Of a stretch of DNA of 40,903 nucleotides, positions 9,068 through 17,626 are shown in pieces. How positions within the stretch are numbered: position 1 is the first letter of the stretch; each line of letters opens with the position of its first letter. The DNA is from an uncultured Granulosicoccaceae bacterium (lineage in GTDB: Bacteria > Pseudomonadota > Gammaproteobacteria > Granulosicoccales > Granulosicoccaceae): contig CALGKA010000045.1 of NCBI GenBank assembly GCA_937927895.1, forward strand, positions 1-40,903. The letters are read 5' to 3'. The notes under the pieces are model-generated. The model was not told the DNA's origin, made no database searches, and was given only the letters and a program-made list of their open reading frames with translations. The position numbers and the translations under genes were made by a program.

Positions 9068-10030
9068 ATGTCCAACACACAAAATGTCTGTCTCATTGGC
9101 GGTAGCGGATTCCTAGGTACGGAACTCGCCGATCAGTTATCTCGCCCTGGGCCAGATGGCAAAACAAACAATATTACCGTGCTCACCCGCGATGATCGAA
9201 AAATGCGATCGCTGCGTGTGGTACCGACTGTCAACGTTATTCAAGTAAACCCATATGATCCAGCTGCTTTATCACGCGCTTTTAAAAATCAAGATGTTGT
9301 GATTAATCTGGTCGGCATTCTGAATAACAGTGTAGGCGCTAATTTTGAAAAAGCCCACGTTACCTTGGCAGAAAATATTATTACTGCTGCGCGTGAACAA
9401 AATACCAGCCGAATCATTCAAGTCAGCTCTCTACACGCTGACGCTGAAAACGGCCCAAGTGAATACCTGCGCACCAAAGGCCGTGCTGCACTGTTACTAA
9501 AAGACTCTGGCCTGCCAGTAACTATATTCTGCCCCTCGGTTATTTTCGGCAACGGTGACGGCCTATACACACGCTTTGCCAACCTTCTACAAGCGATGCC
9601 ATTTATGCCATTGGCTTGTGCAGAGTCTCGCTTCGCACCCGTCTATGTGGGCGATGTAAGCAAAGCCATAGTGGATTCAATCAGTGACCCAGAAAGCATA
9701 GGTAAGTCAATCAATCTATGCGGCCCCGATATCTATACCCTGCAAGAAATTGTCGAGTACACAGCAGCAGTGCTTGAGATCAAACGCAAAATTGTCCCCC
9801 TACCCAACGCTATTGCAAAAGTACAGGCGTTTATGATGGAGCTTGTTCCGGGCAAGCCTTTTAGCCGCGATAACTATAAGTCTCTGCAAATCGATAGTAT
9901 CTGCGAAGACTGCGATGCTAAGCAAGCAACTTCGGTACAAAAGATCGTACCGACCTACCTTGGCAAAATGAACCGTCAAAGTAGATTACAGCATTATCGT
10001 GAGATGGCACGCCGCGACACTCCCAAGTAA
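9068..10030 (+). CDS. NDUFA9-like NAD(P)-binding epimerase/dehydratase family protein
   Basis: Atypical short-chain dehydrogenase of 320 aa. The nucleotide-binding loop GGSGFLG is at 11-17, followed by VVINLVGIL and VSSLHADAENGPSEYLRTKG, in which a Tyr/Lys pair corresponds to the YxxxK site. The wording of the motifs (INLVGIL, EYLRTKGRAE-like, PSVIFGNGDG) is that of bacterial relatives of the mitochondrial complex I subunit NDUFA9. These are proposed to act in quinone or respiratory-chain metabolism; the bacterial function is not settled. It is transcribed away from soeA and converges with the aminopeptidase gene. Confidence 0.85.
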   Translation: MSNTQNVCLIGGSGFLGTELADQLSRPGPDGKTNNITVLTRDDRKMRSLRVVPTVNVIQVNPYDPAALSRAFKNQDVVINLVGILNNSVGANFEKAHVTLAENIITAAREQNTSRIIQVSSLHADAENGPSEYLRTKGRAALLLKDSGLPVTIFCPSVIFGNGDGLYTRFANLLQAMPFMPLACAESRFAPVYVGDVSKAIVDSISDPESIGKSINLCGPDIYTLQEIVEYTAAVLEIKRKIVPLPNAIAKVQAFMMELVPGKPFSRDNYKSLQIDSICEDCDAKQATSVQKIVPTYLGKMNRQSRLQHYREMARRDTPK

Positions 10031-10053
10031 AATCAGCCACCAAGTAAAATCAG
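10023..10053 (+). repeat. 17-bp tandem duplication at the stop codon
   Basis: CCAAGTAAAATCAG occurs at 10023-10036 and again at 10040-10053. The first copy contains the TAA stop of the NDUFA9-like gene, and the second repeats the same stop context in frame-independent fashion just downstream. Confidence 0.7.
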
Positions 10054-10054
10054 T

Positions 10055-10083
10055 CAGGTGCTGACGCTACTGATCAGCACCTG
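10055..10083. terminator. hairpin between convergent genes
   Basis: CAGGTGCTGA at 10055-10064 pairs perfectly with TCAGCACCTG at 10074-10083 around a 9-base loop. It lies where the NDUFA9-like and aminopeptidase genes converge and covers the aminopeptidase stop. A T tract is missing, so it may be a Rho-aided or bidirectional 3'-end structure. Confidence 0.45.
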
Positions 10084-11242
10084 CCGCTGGCACCTTTGCC
10101 AATAGTGCTTGCATAGCAGCTGTACGCGCTGCTGCATCAAGATCGGCAAGCTCCTGACTGGCACTATAAAATTTTTCAAACGATCCACCAGACTCATCAA
10201 ACAACACCTGAAATGCTGGAATATAATCATTGTAGGTGCCTACAGATGCGAGCCTTGCATTGTTAAGGTCACGACTAAACCAACCGTCATAGCCTGCATA
10301 ACCACGCCATGATTCTTTTAACTGTTGGTATTCTTCAAGCATTTTTTTAAAGCGCAATTTTTTCTGCTCTCGCATAGCATCAATATCTATACTTGATTGG
10401 TATAGCTCTTCAAGATCGTCTTTGGTATTTTTTAACAACGCGATGAAGTCTTTCTGCCGTGCCTTTCTCGCATCTAGTTCGGCTATCATTTGGCTTGAAT
10501 TTTGTTGCGGGTGTAATTTTTTTTGATTTTCCTGCCAGCGCCTTAATCCTTCACGCTCAACAAACGATGCAAAAGACTCATTAAACGTGCTGTCGTTACC
10601 GACATACAGTTTTTGATGGGCGAGCTCATGAAACAACAACGCTGCGATAGAAGGATCACTGCGCGCAAGCATGGTATTTAGCAACGGATCTCTGAACCAA
10701 CCAAGGGTTGAGTAGGCAGTAGCACCGTTGACAGCAACATCAAAACCTTCGTCCGCCAGTGATGCAGCATAACTTTTAGCATCCTGTTCAGCGTAATAGC
10801 CACGATAAGAAACACAGCCGGCAATCGGGAAACACCATGTTTTAGGTTTAAAAGAAAACTCTTCAACCGCCACTACATTCCAGGTAACGTAGTTTTTGCC
10901 CGTGTCATAAAAACTGGTATAGCTATTGTTATCGGGCAGCTGCAATTGCTTAATACCAAATTGCCTAGCCCGCTGAGCCACCTGCAAGCGATGCTTGATT
11001 TTGTCATCTACGCTGTCATCTGCCACTATCTCATCTACAGGGCTTTTGCCGATCACTATGCGCATGTGGCCGGAAATTATCTGCGAATAATAACCGACCG
11101 TGCTACAACCACTTAGCAACAATAAGATTGCCATTACAAACAATAGCTTGCCAGAGTTTTGCCATACACGAGCAGGATTCACTCCAGCACTGATATTAGA
11201 ATGCGAATTCAGCCATAGAGGCCTTAGAGATAGAAATTTCAT
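10067..11242 (-). CDS. lipoprotein putative aminopeptidase (PF10023-like zinc peptidase)
   Basis: Predicted zinc peptidase of 391 aa. A hydrophobic segment ends in a lipobox (LLLSGC, Cys46), so it should be a lipoprotein outside the cytoplasm. The catalytic motif HELAHQ lies at 205-210, with NESFASF around 221-227 giving the likely third ligand Glu222. Other typical family stretches are FYDTGKNYVTWNVVAVEEFSF and YSTLGWFRDPLLNTML. The N-terminal 30 residues before the hydrophobic stretch are longer than usual, so the true start may lie further in. A Glu/Lys-rich helical region follows the active site (about 240-320). The substrate is unknown. Confidence 0.85.
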   Translation of the reverse strand: MKFLSLRPLWLNSHSNISAGVNPARVWQNSGKLLFVMAILLLLSGCSTVGYYSQIISGHMRIVIGKSPVDEIVADDSVDDKIKHRLQVAQRARQFGIKQLQLPDNNSYTSFYDTGKNYVTWNVVAVEEFSFKPKTWCFPIAGCVSYRGYYAEQDAKSYAASLADEGFDVAVNGATAYSTLGWFRDPLLNTMLARSDPSIAALLFHELAHQKLYVGNDSTFNESFASFVEREGLRRWQENQKKLHPQQNSSQMIAELDARKARQKDFIALLKNTKDDLEELYQSSIDIDAMREQKKLRFKKMLEEYQQLKESWRGYAGYDGWFSRDLNNARLASVGTYNDYIPAFQVLFDESGGSFEKFYSASQELADLDAAARTAAMQALLAKVPAAGADQ

Positions 11243-11329
11243 AGGGTAAGAATCATTGTTATATCTAACTAAACCATCAACATAGTATCCTTATAGCTTA
11301 GCCGAACTAAATAATACGGTATTACGATT

Positions 11330-12583
11330 TTGAGTAACCATAGCCAGCTTAAAACCTACCTTGTCGGCGGTGCATTGCGCGATAAACTACTAGCGCGACC
11401 CGCAACAGACCGCGATTGGGTGGTGGTGGGGACCACACCTGCAACCATGCTAGAACTCGGTTACCGTCAAGTTGGCAAACACTTTCCGGTATTTCTACAC
11501 CCCGAATCAAATGAGGAATACGCACTGGCGCGCACGGAACGCAAAGTCGCGCCTGGACACCAGGGCTTTGAGTTCAACGCAGCGCCTGACGTTACCCTGG
11601 AAGAAGATTTAATGCGGCGGGATCTCACCATCAACGCCATTGCTGAAGATACCAACGGCACCCTTATTGATCCCTACGGTGGTATCAACGATTTAGAAGC
11701 GCGCGTACTTAGGCATGTCTCTGAGGCGTTTGCTGAAGACCCGCTTAGAGTACTGAGAGTCGCACGGTTTAGCGCGCAACTTGCGTCATTCGAATTTACT
11801 ATCTGCAATGAAACAATCGCACTAATGACCGAAATTACACAGTCTGGTGAGTTGCAAGCTTTATCTACCGAGCGTGTTTGGACTGAATTCCAACGCGCAC
11901 TTAGTTTTCCAAACCCACAGCCCTTTTTTGATGCGCTAAAGGCCTGTGGAGCATTGGCAGTGCTTTTTCCAGAGCTTGATCAACTATATGGAATACCACA
12001 AGTGGCGGAGTATCACCCGGAAATTGATTGTGGCATTCACAATGAAATGGTATTAAAGCAAATCAGTTCAATAACCAATGATCCAGTCGCTAAGTTTGCA
12101 GCTCTTTGCCACGACTTCGGCAAAGCTACAACGCCCAAAGAATTACTGCCAAAGCATCACGGTCACGAAGACCGCGGCGCTGATATAACGGAAGTATTTT
12201 CCAAGCGCCTACGTGTGCCAAATGAGTACCGGCAACTCGCTGTGCTTACTGCACGATATCACTCGCACTGCCATAGAGCGCTAGAGCTCAAAGCCACAAG
12301 CGTACTTACACTAATCTCTAATCTAGATGCATTTCGCAAACCCGAGCGCTTTGAAACGTACTTGCAAGTGTGTGAAGCCGATGCTCGTGGCCGCAAAGGT
12401 TTAGAAGATAGGTTATACCCTCAAGCAGATTTTCTTCGTGGCGCTTTAACCTCACTACAGGCAATAGACACAGGCGATATAGCAAAAAGAGTAATCAATT
12501 CAGAGGGCAAGTCGGATCGTATCAGCAGTGAAATTCGTAGTGCGCGGATAACAGTTATTAAACAATATAAAAAAACACATTAG
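11330..12583 (+). CDS. cca: CCA-adding enzyme (tRNA nucleotidyltransferase)
   Basis: Class II CCA-adding enzyme of 417 aa. The nucleotidyltransferase core starts at once with KTYLVGGALRDKLL, followed by DRDWVVVG carrying the catalytic DxD-type pair. The ERTERK-like segment (YALARTERKVAPGHQGFEF) and EEDLMRRDLTINAIAED are also typical. A C-terminal HD domain (AALCHDFGKATTP, HGHEDRGAD) marks it as the gammaproteobacterial, E. coli-like form with phosphohydrolase activity. The start is a TTG at 11330, since no ATG lies in frame between the upstream region and the conserved N-terminus. It adds or repairs the 3' CCA of tRNAs in the cytoplasm. Confidence 0.95.
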   Translation: MSNHSQLKTYLVGGALRDKLLARPATDRDWVVVGTTPATMLELGYRQVGKHFPVFLHPESNEEYALARTERKVAPGHQGFEFNAAPDVTLEEDLMRRDLTINAIAEDTNGTLIDPYGGINDLEARVLRHVSEAFAEDPLRVLRVARFSAQLASFEFTICNETIALMTEITQSGELQALSTERVWTEFQRALSFPNPQPFFDALKACGALAVLFPELDQLYGIPQVAEYHPEIDCGIHNEMVLKQISSITNDPVAKFAALCHDFGKATTPKELLPKHHGHEDRGADITEVFSKRLRVPNEYRQLAVLTARYHSHCHRALELKATSVLTLISNLDAFRKPERFETYLQVCEADARGRKGLEDRLYPQADFLRGALTSLQAIDTGDIAKRVINSEGKSDRISSEIRSARITVIKQYKKTH

Positions 12584-12612
12584 TTTAGTTATTTATTTTT
12601 TGATAAAGACTA

Positions 12613-13230
12613 CTAGTTTTTTGGCGCAAACACAGGGCTTTGTTGAACGCCATCTTCACGATTACGCAACGGACTTTTACGCGGGAAATGCGAACGCAAA
12701 AAGTCCATTTGATCTGCCAACACACGCTTGCCTTTAAGATAAATATATTCTGCGTGATTAGGTCTAAACGGAATGGCTAATAACTTCATGTTAGCTTGTT
12801 CTGGCGTACGACCCGCTTTATGATTGTTGCAGCGCTTACAAGCGGTGACTACGTTTTGCCACAGATCTTCACCCCCTTGTGACAAAGGCGTTACATGGTC
12901 ACGGGATAAAAGTGATGTCATGAAGTGCTGACCACAGTACATACAAATATGACCATCGCGCTTAAAAAGCGTACGGTTACTCAATGGTGGAATGTATGCG
13001 TGAGTTAGCGTTTTGTTAGTACCATGGGTAGCAACTATTGCGTTAACTTCGATCTCACTCTGAATCCCTGTGAGCGAATTTACTCCACCACGCAATTTAT
13101 AGATCGGACCACCAAGAAAATACGCCACACGCCCAGCGTGATAGAAACGCACAGCGTCTTGGTAATTGATCCACTCCAGCGGCATACCTGCTGCATCTGT
13201 CCGGAGTACCTGTTGCGATAAATCGTACAC
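12613..13230 (-). CDS. HNH endonuclease family protein
   Basis: HNH protein of 205 aa. The zinc-finger-like HNH core reads RDGHICMYCGQHF (Cys96, Cys99), SRDHVTPLSQGGEDLWQN (Asp111-His112), and CKRCNNHKAG (Cys131, Cys134). This is the common chromosomal HNH family found as a solitary gene in many proteobacteria; its biological role is not established. No restriction, toxin or phage partner is nearby. It converges with cca 29 bases downstream. The N-terminal 80 residues have no recognisable domain. Confidence 0.88.
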   Translation of the reverse strand: MYDLSQQVLRTDAAGMPLEWINYQDAVRFYHAGRVAYFLGGPIYKLRGGVNSLTGIQSEIEVNAIVATHGTNKTLTHAYIPPLSNRTLFKRDGHICMYCGQHFMTSLLSRDHVTPLSQGGEDLWQNVVTACKRCNNHKAGRTPEQANMKLLAIPFRPNHAEYIYLKGKRVLADQMDFLRSHFPRKSPLRNREDGVQQSPVFAPKN

Positions 13231-13296
13231 AGTGAAAACCCGAAAAAGCCTTTGCCTTAACTTAACCCGTAGCGCACGTAAAATGCAATCCCCAGT

Positions 13297-13396
13297 GAAT
13301 TACCCACAAGGGAATTACCCACAGCCAAAGATGCCAAATTAATTATTCTTTATAGTCAGAGGCTACATAGTCAGAGGCGGGATAGTCAGAGGCGAC
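13297..13396. repeat. two 15-bp-period direct repeats in an intergenic gap
   Basis: GAATTACCCACA occurs at 13297 and 13312, 15 bp apart. ATAGTCAGAGGC occurs three times at 13352, 13367 and 13382, again 15 bp apart. Both lie in the 191-bp gap between the DUF3179 gene and the HNH gene, the triple repeat starting about 25 bp after the DUF3179 stop. No other structure is evident in the gap. Confidence 0.75.
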
Positions 13397-13421
13397 AAAC
13401 ACTTGCTGCGCCTCATTCCCG

Positions 13422-14525
13422 TTAATGCTCAAATATCTGTGCCTCTGGATCAAAAGCTAACCATGCAAATGCAAAATGCACCCCGTGATCAAGCTGTTGC
13501 AAATTCTTGCCAGAGAGCGGGCCTTCCTCCGCAATACCAAAAATATTCCACACGGAACCTGTTTCTGTATCGGTCACTATACCGTCATCAATTTGAAAGT
13601 TAAGCGTCTTGCCATCAAGCACAGAACTATAAACGGCAGCCGATGGTATCAGGCGGGATGCACTGATCTCTGATTTATCTAACGCTGAATTCATATCTTC
13701 AAACGCAAGTACAACAAAGGGTGTATTTTCAAATTCTGCATTTACCACAGGCTTATCTTTTAAAGATGTAAGATCAAACAACAATGTTTTATTGTTAGGC
13801 CTGAAACTCAAGACACGCTCCATAGGTCGCAAGCGATTGTCTATTTCACCGCGAAACAAGAACGGTGAAGAATTTATATCGTCGTAACCAGAATAAGGAT
13901 TTCGGCCATAGGTCCGTAGAAAACCCGTTTCCCGAGACAACACCTGCCCTTTCGGGTACTGCTTTTTGAATGATTCAAACGCCACAATATTGGATGGTAT
14001 TTGCGTAAGCTTTGCACCATTCAGCTTGCCAATGATTGCTTCGCCGGTAAATTGCTGCCACCACGATTCCGTTTGACGATCATACATCACCATATCACTG
14101 CGACGCAGGCGCCCGGTTGTACCGAAATCATAAAGTACACCGTCTAATTCACGATCGAAAACAATGGACGCATTGCACAGAGGGCAAAAGGTAACTGACA
14201 CTGCAGTCTCACCAATTTTATCGTTTACTATTTCATGCCACATTAAAATAGATATGGGGTAGGCTTTTGCTACACCATCTAATTGAATTGAAATAACCGG
14301 CTCTTTTTCCTTCAACCATTCAGATGCCTTCGCTACATCTGTAAATACGGGTTTATCTATGGCTGGAATGCCGTCTTTAGGAGGCCCGCCGGACATTATT
14401 TCATTGTGATCAACGGAACTATTAGTAAAGTCCGTTATTGGCCACTCAGCGGAGTTATCTAATGCGAAAGCAAGATTGCTGCAAAAAAAGATCGCTACTG
14501 CAAAAAAAGTTTTAAGTACATACAT
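13422..14525 (-). CDS. DUF3179-domain exported protein
   Basis: Exported protein of 367 aa with a signal peptide (about 1-21, cleavage after NLAFA). The DUF3179 domain is clear: FTDVAKASEWLKEKEPVI, VAKAYPISILMWHEIVND, VTFCPLCNASIVFDRE, TGRLRRSDMVMYDRQTESWW, and LSRETGFLRTYGRNPYSGYDD. The paired Cys in FCPLC could bind metal or form a disulfide. The domain has no firmly known function. A VanZ-like gene lies upstream on the same strand. Confidence 0.85.
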   Translation of the reverse strand: MYVLKTFFAVAIFFCSNLAFALDNSAEWPITDFTNSSVDHNEIMSGGPPKDGIPAIDKPVFTDVAKASEWLKEKEPVISIQLDGVAKAYPISILMWHEIVNDKIGETAVSVTFCPLCNASIVFDRELDGVLYDFGTTGRLRRSDMVMYDRQTESWWQQFTGEAIIGKLNGAKLTQIPSNIVAFESFKKQYPKGQVLSRETGFLRTYGRNPYSGYDDINSSPFLFRGEIDNRLRPMERVLSFRPNNKTLLFDLTSLKDKPVVNAEFENTPFVVLAFEDMNSALDKSEISASRLIPSAAVYSSVLDGKTLNFQIDDGIVTDTETGSVWNIFGIAEEGPLSGKNLQQLDHGVHFAFAWLAFDPEAQIFEH

Positions 14526-14592
14526 AAGTGCACTACCTCTGTTTCACGGCTTGCGTATCAAGCATGAGCTCGAATCTTCACTGACGCCGTGA

Positions 14593-15024
14593 TTAATGTT
14601 TTCTGTTGTCTAACACCCACCTATTAATCATTAGCAGGATATTCCCAGCACCCATCTGCAGAACAAGCAAACCGATCAGCACGCCGAATGAATTCGCTAC
14701 TGCATCAACCCAATCTAAATAGCGATAGCCTGTAGCACCTTGAGCAAATTCCAACACCACACCTAAAAACAATAAAATAATCGCTATGATCAAGCGCTTA
14801 CGAATTGTTTGATACAACTGACCAAACCAACCCATCAGCGCACCATACGCTATAAAGTGATTAATTTTATCGCCGAAAGTAGAAGTTATTACGGGCAAGT
14901 AAATGTCAGCTAGTGATAAGTAAACTACCAACGCCACCAGACCAAGCCCTGACGCAAACCAAACCCGCCATAAAAGCGGGCCAACCTGCTTACCAACCAA
15001 CAGACTAAGCCGCTGATCAGTCAT
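14593..15024 (-). CDS. VanZ-like membrane protein
   Basis: Small inner-membrane protein of 143 aa with about four transmembrane segments. The motif DKINHFIAYGALMGWFGQLY and the later VVLEFAQGATGYRYLDWVDAVANSFGVLIG segment match the VanZ-like family, whose first member affects teicoplanin resistance but whose wider role is unknown. It lies in a run of minus-strand envelope genes, 67 bases upstream of the DUF3179 gene. Confidence 0.82.
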   Translation of the reverse strand: MTDQRLSLLVGKQVGPLLWRVWFASGLGLVALVVYLSLADIYLPVITSTFGDKINHFIAYGALMGWFGQLYQTIRKRLIIAIILLFLGVVLEFAQGATGYRYLDWVDAVANSFGVLIGLLVLQMGAGNILLMINRWVLDNRKH

Positions 15025-15093
15025 CGCTTTTCACTACATGCAAAACTTCTGGGTACAACAAATAGACCGCTTTTTCTCAATTCAGTTCCGTAA

Positions 15094-15420
15094 TTAAATA
15101 ATTAGAGTTGCAATTAATGCGGTCAGGATCGCAGCGATGCTAATGTGCGTAATAGGTGATACCCAAAGGAGATGCGAAAATCGAAGTCGATGATAATAGG
15201 CGTACAACATAACCAGTACATTCATCACGACAATAATAAGAGTCACAAGGGACCCTACCTGCAGCGCTTCATCACTCCACTTCATTTTATCGCTGCCATC
15301 AATTATCAGACCGACCAAGGCATAGACCATATAAAAGCCTGTCATTACGACAGGTGCTAGCAGGCAGACAAATTGCCACACAGGGGATACCGGTTTTGGT
15401 CCAACGACTTCAGAATTCAT
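15094..15420 (-). CDS. small membrane protein of unknown function
   Basis: I do not recognise this 108-aa protein. It has three hydrophobic segments at about 14-37, 47-70 and 84-107, so it is probably an inner-membrane protein. The start ATG at 15420 has only a weak ribosome-binding site. It is followed by the VanZ-like gene on the same strand and is divergent from a small secreted protein gene. Confidence 0.6.
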   Translation of the reverse strand: MNSEVVGPKPVSPVWQFVCLLAPVVMTGFYMVYALVGLIIDGSDKMKWSDEALQVGSLVTLIIVVMNVLVMLYAYYHRLRFSHLLWVSPITHISIAAILTALIATLII

Positions 15421-15538
15421 TATTTCGTACCATAAAATTTGTGTGCGAGTAGCAACACTCTGGCAAACTGTGAAAGTGGCTGCTCAGTTTGAACTTATAA
15501 AACTACGAGAGGTCACGCATTACAACAGGAGAAACCAC

Positions 15539-15964
15539 ATGCTAAAATTACCACAAGCCAACCCGACAAAACCATGGTTACTTGGCGTTTATCTAACGCT
15601 TACATTAACTGTAGCAGTTGCCATCAGTTTTCTACCAACCCATCACGTACATGCCGACGACGCCAAAATAGTTGACGTTGCGATAGTCTCCGCTGGCAAC
15701 AACATTTACAACATAAGTGTAACACTTGCTCATGCCGATACCGGCTGGGATCACTACGCCAATCGATGGGACGTGCTAGACCCGCAAGGGAACCTTTTAG
15801 GCTCCCGAGTATTAGCCCACCCACATGTCAACGAACAACCGTTTACTCGCAGTCTGCGAGTAGAGATTCCAGCGACTGTGAAAATGATCACTATCGTTGC
15901 AGCAGACTCAGTTCACGGCGACAACGAAGAAACGTTAACGGTTGAGGTACCAAAACCCGAGTAG
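15539..15964 (+). CDS. small membrane-anchored or secreted protein of unknown function
   Basis: I chose the ATG at 15539 (141 aa) because AGGAG lies seven bases upstream and it is followed by a hydrophobic segment (LLGVYLTLTLTVAVAISFL) that looks like a signal peptide or anchor. A start at 15443 would add 32 residues without a good ribosome-binding site. The mature part reads as an all-beta domain (VAIVSAGNNIYNISVTLAHADTGWDHYANRWDVLDPQGNLLGSRVLAHPH), resembling short periplasmic proteins found in marine bacteria. No catalytic motif is seen. It is divergent from the preceding gene. Confidence 0.75.
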   Translation: MLKLPQANPTKPWLLGVYLTLTLTVAVAISFLPTHHVHADDAKIVDVAIVSAGNNIYNISVTLAHADTGWDHYANRWDVLDPQGNLLGSRVLAHPHVNEQPFTRSLRVEIPATVKMITIVAADSVHGDNEETLTVEVPKPE

Positions 15965-15999
15965 CGCTGCAGCCGGTCTAAAGCGCTGCAGCCGATCTA
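15963..15999 (+). repeat. 19-bp tandem duplication at a stop codon
   Basis: AGCGCTGCAGCCGGTCTA at 15963-15980 is repeated with one change at 15982-15999. The first copy starts inside the TAG stop of the small secreted protein gene. Confidence 0.75.
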
Positions 16000-16016
16000 A
16001 TTTAGACCAGCTTTTT
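15975..16016 (+). terminator. possible terminator after the small secreted protein gene
   Basis: GGTCTAAA at 15975-15982 pairs with TTTAGACC at 16001-16008 and is followed by AGCTTTTTAG. The loop is long (18 bases) and overlaps the tandem repeat, so confidence is modest. Confidence 0.4.
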
Positions 16017-16022
16017 AGTAGG

Positions 16023-17210
16023 CTAAAGCAGCCGTGACCAGTCAGCTTTCGAAAAACCATCAAGGGCAACTTCCAGCCCTTTAGAAAACCCGATCACCAT
16101 AAAGCGATCACCCATTTCTTGTGGAAGGATTACACGCTTAAGGTCGCTAGTGGCCACAATTTGATCGCGCTCCTCTAGTGACTGGATTGTATTTTCATGT
16201 CTTTCTAGCACACCGAGCGACAACATAAACTGAGACATTGGTGTAAAGCCTTGCAACTCTAAACCTGCTTCGGTGGCGGCAATAGCAACCGCCGTGAAAT
16301 CGACATCTGCTGTGATGTCTTGTACGGCCGGGCGTGCAAACGGATCACCATGAACCGTATGGCGATAAAAACAGCGTAACGTACCGTCAGATGCTTTTGG
16401 CGAATAGTAACGACGGCGCTCTGCACCATAGTCACAAACGATTACCGCACCGTGATTAATCATCTCAGATAACGCTTGCCACCAAGGAGCGAGCATAGGG
16501 CAATATTCAGATTGATACCCTTCTGAAAAATCGGCATCCAGATCTGAGGCTATAGAGCCAACCGATTTCGCAGTTGCTTGATGGGATTCGAATTGCCATA
16601 CAAACCCTTCAGGGCCTGCGGCTACCATTGCACGCTCTGCCACACCGTTTGCTATTTTAAAACGCTCTACAGCGAATGCATCTAACACCTCGTTAGCTAT
16701 CACTACACCATTATAGTTTTCCGGCAGCGAACTGAGCCAATGTATACGCTCAAAGATATCGGCGGACAGTGCATCTTTAAGTGACTGCGCCTGTAGCTGC
16801 TGTAGATCCGAACTAACATCAAGTATGAAATATCGCTCTGGAAGCGCATCTGCTTTTTCAAGCGCTAACAATAAGTCGGCAGCAAGCTTGCCACTACCCG
16901 CTCCAAACTCTAACACACTGCTTGATAGACCCTGCGCGCTTAAAGCTGAAAATACTTGGCAACACTGCGCTGCAAGGCACGCCGCAAAGTGATTGGAGAT
17001 TTCAGGAGCGGTTACAAAATCACCATCAGCACCTAGTTTACTAAAGCCGTTAACATAGTATCCAAATTCTGTGTCATAAAGACTACGTTGCATATACTCA
17101 CTAAAAGGGATTGGGCCGTGAGCTAAAACTTCTGCACGTAAGCGCTCTACAAATTGATCACTGAACTCTTTTTGTTCTGCACTAAAGGCTGGGAGATCCA
17201 GGGGTATCAT
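16023..17210 (-). CDS. MidA/NDUFAF7-like class I SAM-dependent methyltransferase
   Basis: Protein of 395 aa of the PF02636 family. Typical blocks are GPIPFSEYMQRSLYDTEFGYY, GDFVTAPEISNHFAACLA, and the SAM-binding loop LEFGAGSGKLAADLL around 100-114. NEVLDAFAVERF and ICDYGAERRRYYSPKASDGTLRCFYRH are also present. The mitochondrial member NDUFAF7 methylates an Arg of the complex I subunit NDUFS2; the bacterial target is inferred, not shown. It follows folB by seven bases on the same strand, so the two are probably cotranscribed. Confidence 0.92.
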   Translation of the reverse strand: MIPLDLPAFSAEQKEFSDQFVERLRAEVLAHGPIPFSEYMQRSLYDTEFGYYVNGFSKLGADGDFVTAPEISNHFAACLAAQCCQVFSALSAQGLSSSVLEFGAGSGKLAADLLLALEKADALPERYFILDVSSDLQQLQAQSLKDALSADIFERIHWLSSLPENYNGVVIANEVLDAFAVERFKIANGVAERAMVAAGPEGFVWQFESHQATAKSVGSIASDLDADFSEGYQSEYCPMLAPWWQALSEMINHGAVIVCDYGAERRRYYSPKASDGTLRCFYRHTVHGDPFARPAVQDITADVDFTAVAIAATEAGLELQGFTPMSQFMLSLGVLERHENTIQSLEERDQIVATSDLKRVILPQEMGDRFMVIGFSKGLEVALDGFSKADWSRLL

Positions 17211-17217
17211 CTTGACA

Positions 17218-17586
17218 CTACTCAGCCATCACTGATTGATCACCACGCTCTATAGTGACTCCAACATCACTAGCGACTTCAATAGCATCTGGCTTGTGCA
17301 CAGTGACTTGCACCCACGGAACACTAAATTCATTGATAACAATATTGGCAATGGTTTCAGCCAATGTTTCAATCAAACCAAAACTACTATCGTTAGTAAA
17401 TTCAACTACCCGGTCAGAGATGCTTTTATAATTTAACGTGTATTGGATATCGTCTGTTTTGGCTGCGCGTGATATATCGGTTGCCATCACTAAATCTATA
17501 ATTACATTCTGACGTATCTCGCGCTCCCAGTCATAAATACCTATTACCGGAGTAGTACGCAGCGCAGTTAGAAAAACTTTATCCAT
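17218..17586 (-). CDS. folB: dihydroneopterin aldolase
   Basis: FolB of 122 aa, full length for the family. It begins MDKVFLTALRTTPVIGIYDWERE, with the conserved Glu that follows the GIYDWE motif. The mid part is IQYTLNYKSISDRVVEFTNDSSFGLIETLAETIA, and the end is VTVHKPDAI with the catalytic Lys region. It converts 7,8-dihydroneopterin to 6-hydroxymethyl-dihydropterin and glycolaldehyde in folate synthesis. It lies between a QueG-like gene and a methyltransferase gene, all on the minus strand with short gaps. Confidence 0.93.
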   Translation of the reverse strand: MDKVFLTALRTTPVIGIYDWEREIRQNVIIDLVMATDISRAAKTDDIQYTLNYKSISDRVVEFTNDSSFGLIETLAETIANIVINEFSVPWVQVTVHKPDAIEVASDVGVTIERGDQSVMAE

Positions 17587-17626
17587 TACATTTTGCCATC
17601 TTAAAATTCATAAACGAACTCACGAC

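Noticed and set aside
8821..9105. 94-aa plus-strand ORF in the soeA upstream region
   Set aside because: No ribosome-binding site or family resemblance, and it overlaps the real start of the NDUFA9-like gene.
12613..13230. HNH protein as part of a restriction or phage-defence system
   Set aside because: It lies alone between housekeeping genes with no methyltransferase, toxin or phage partner.
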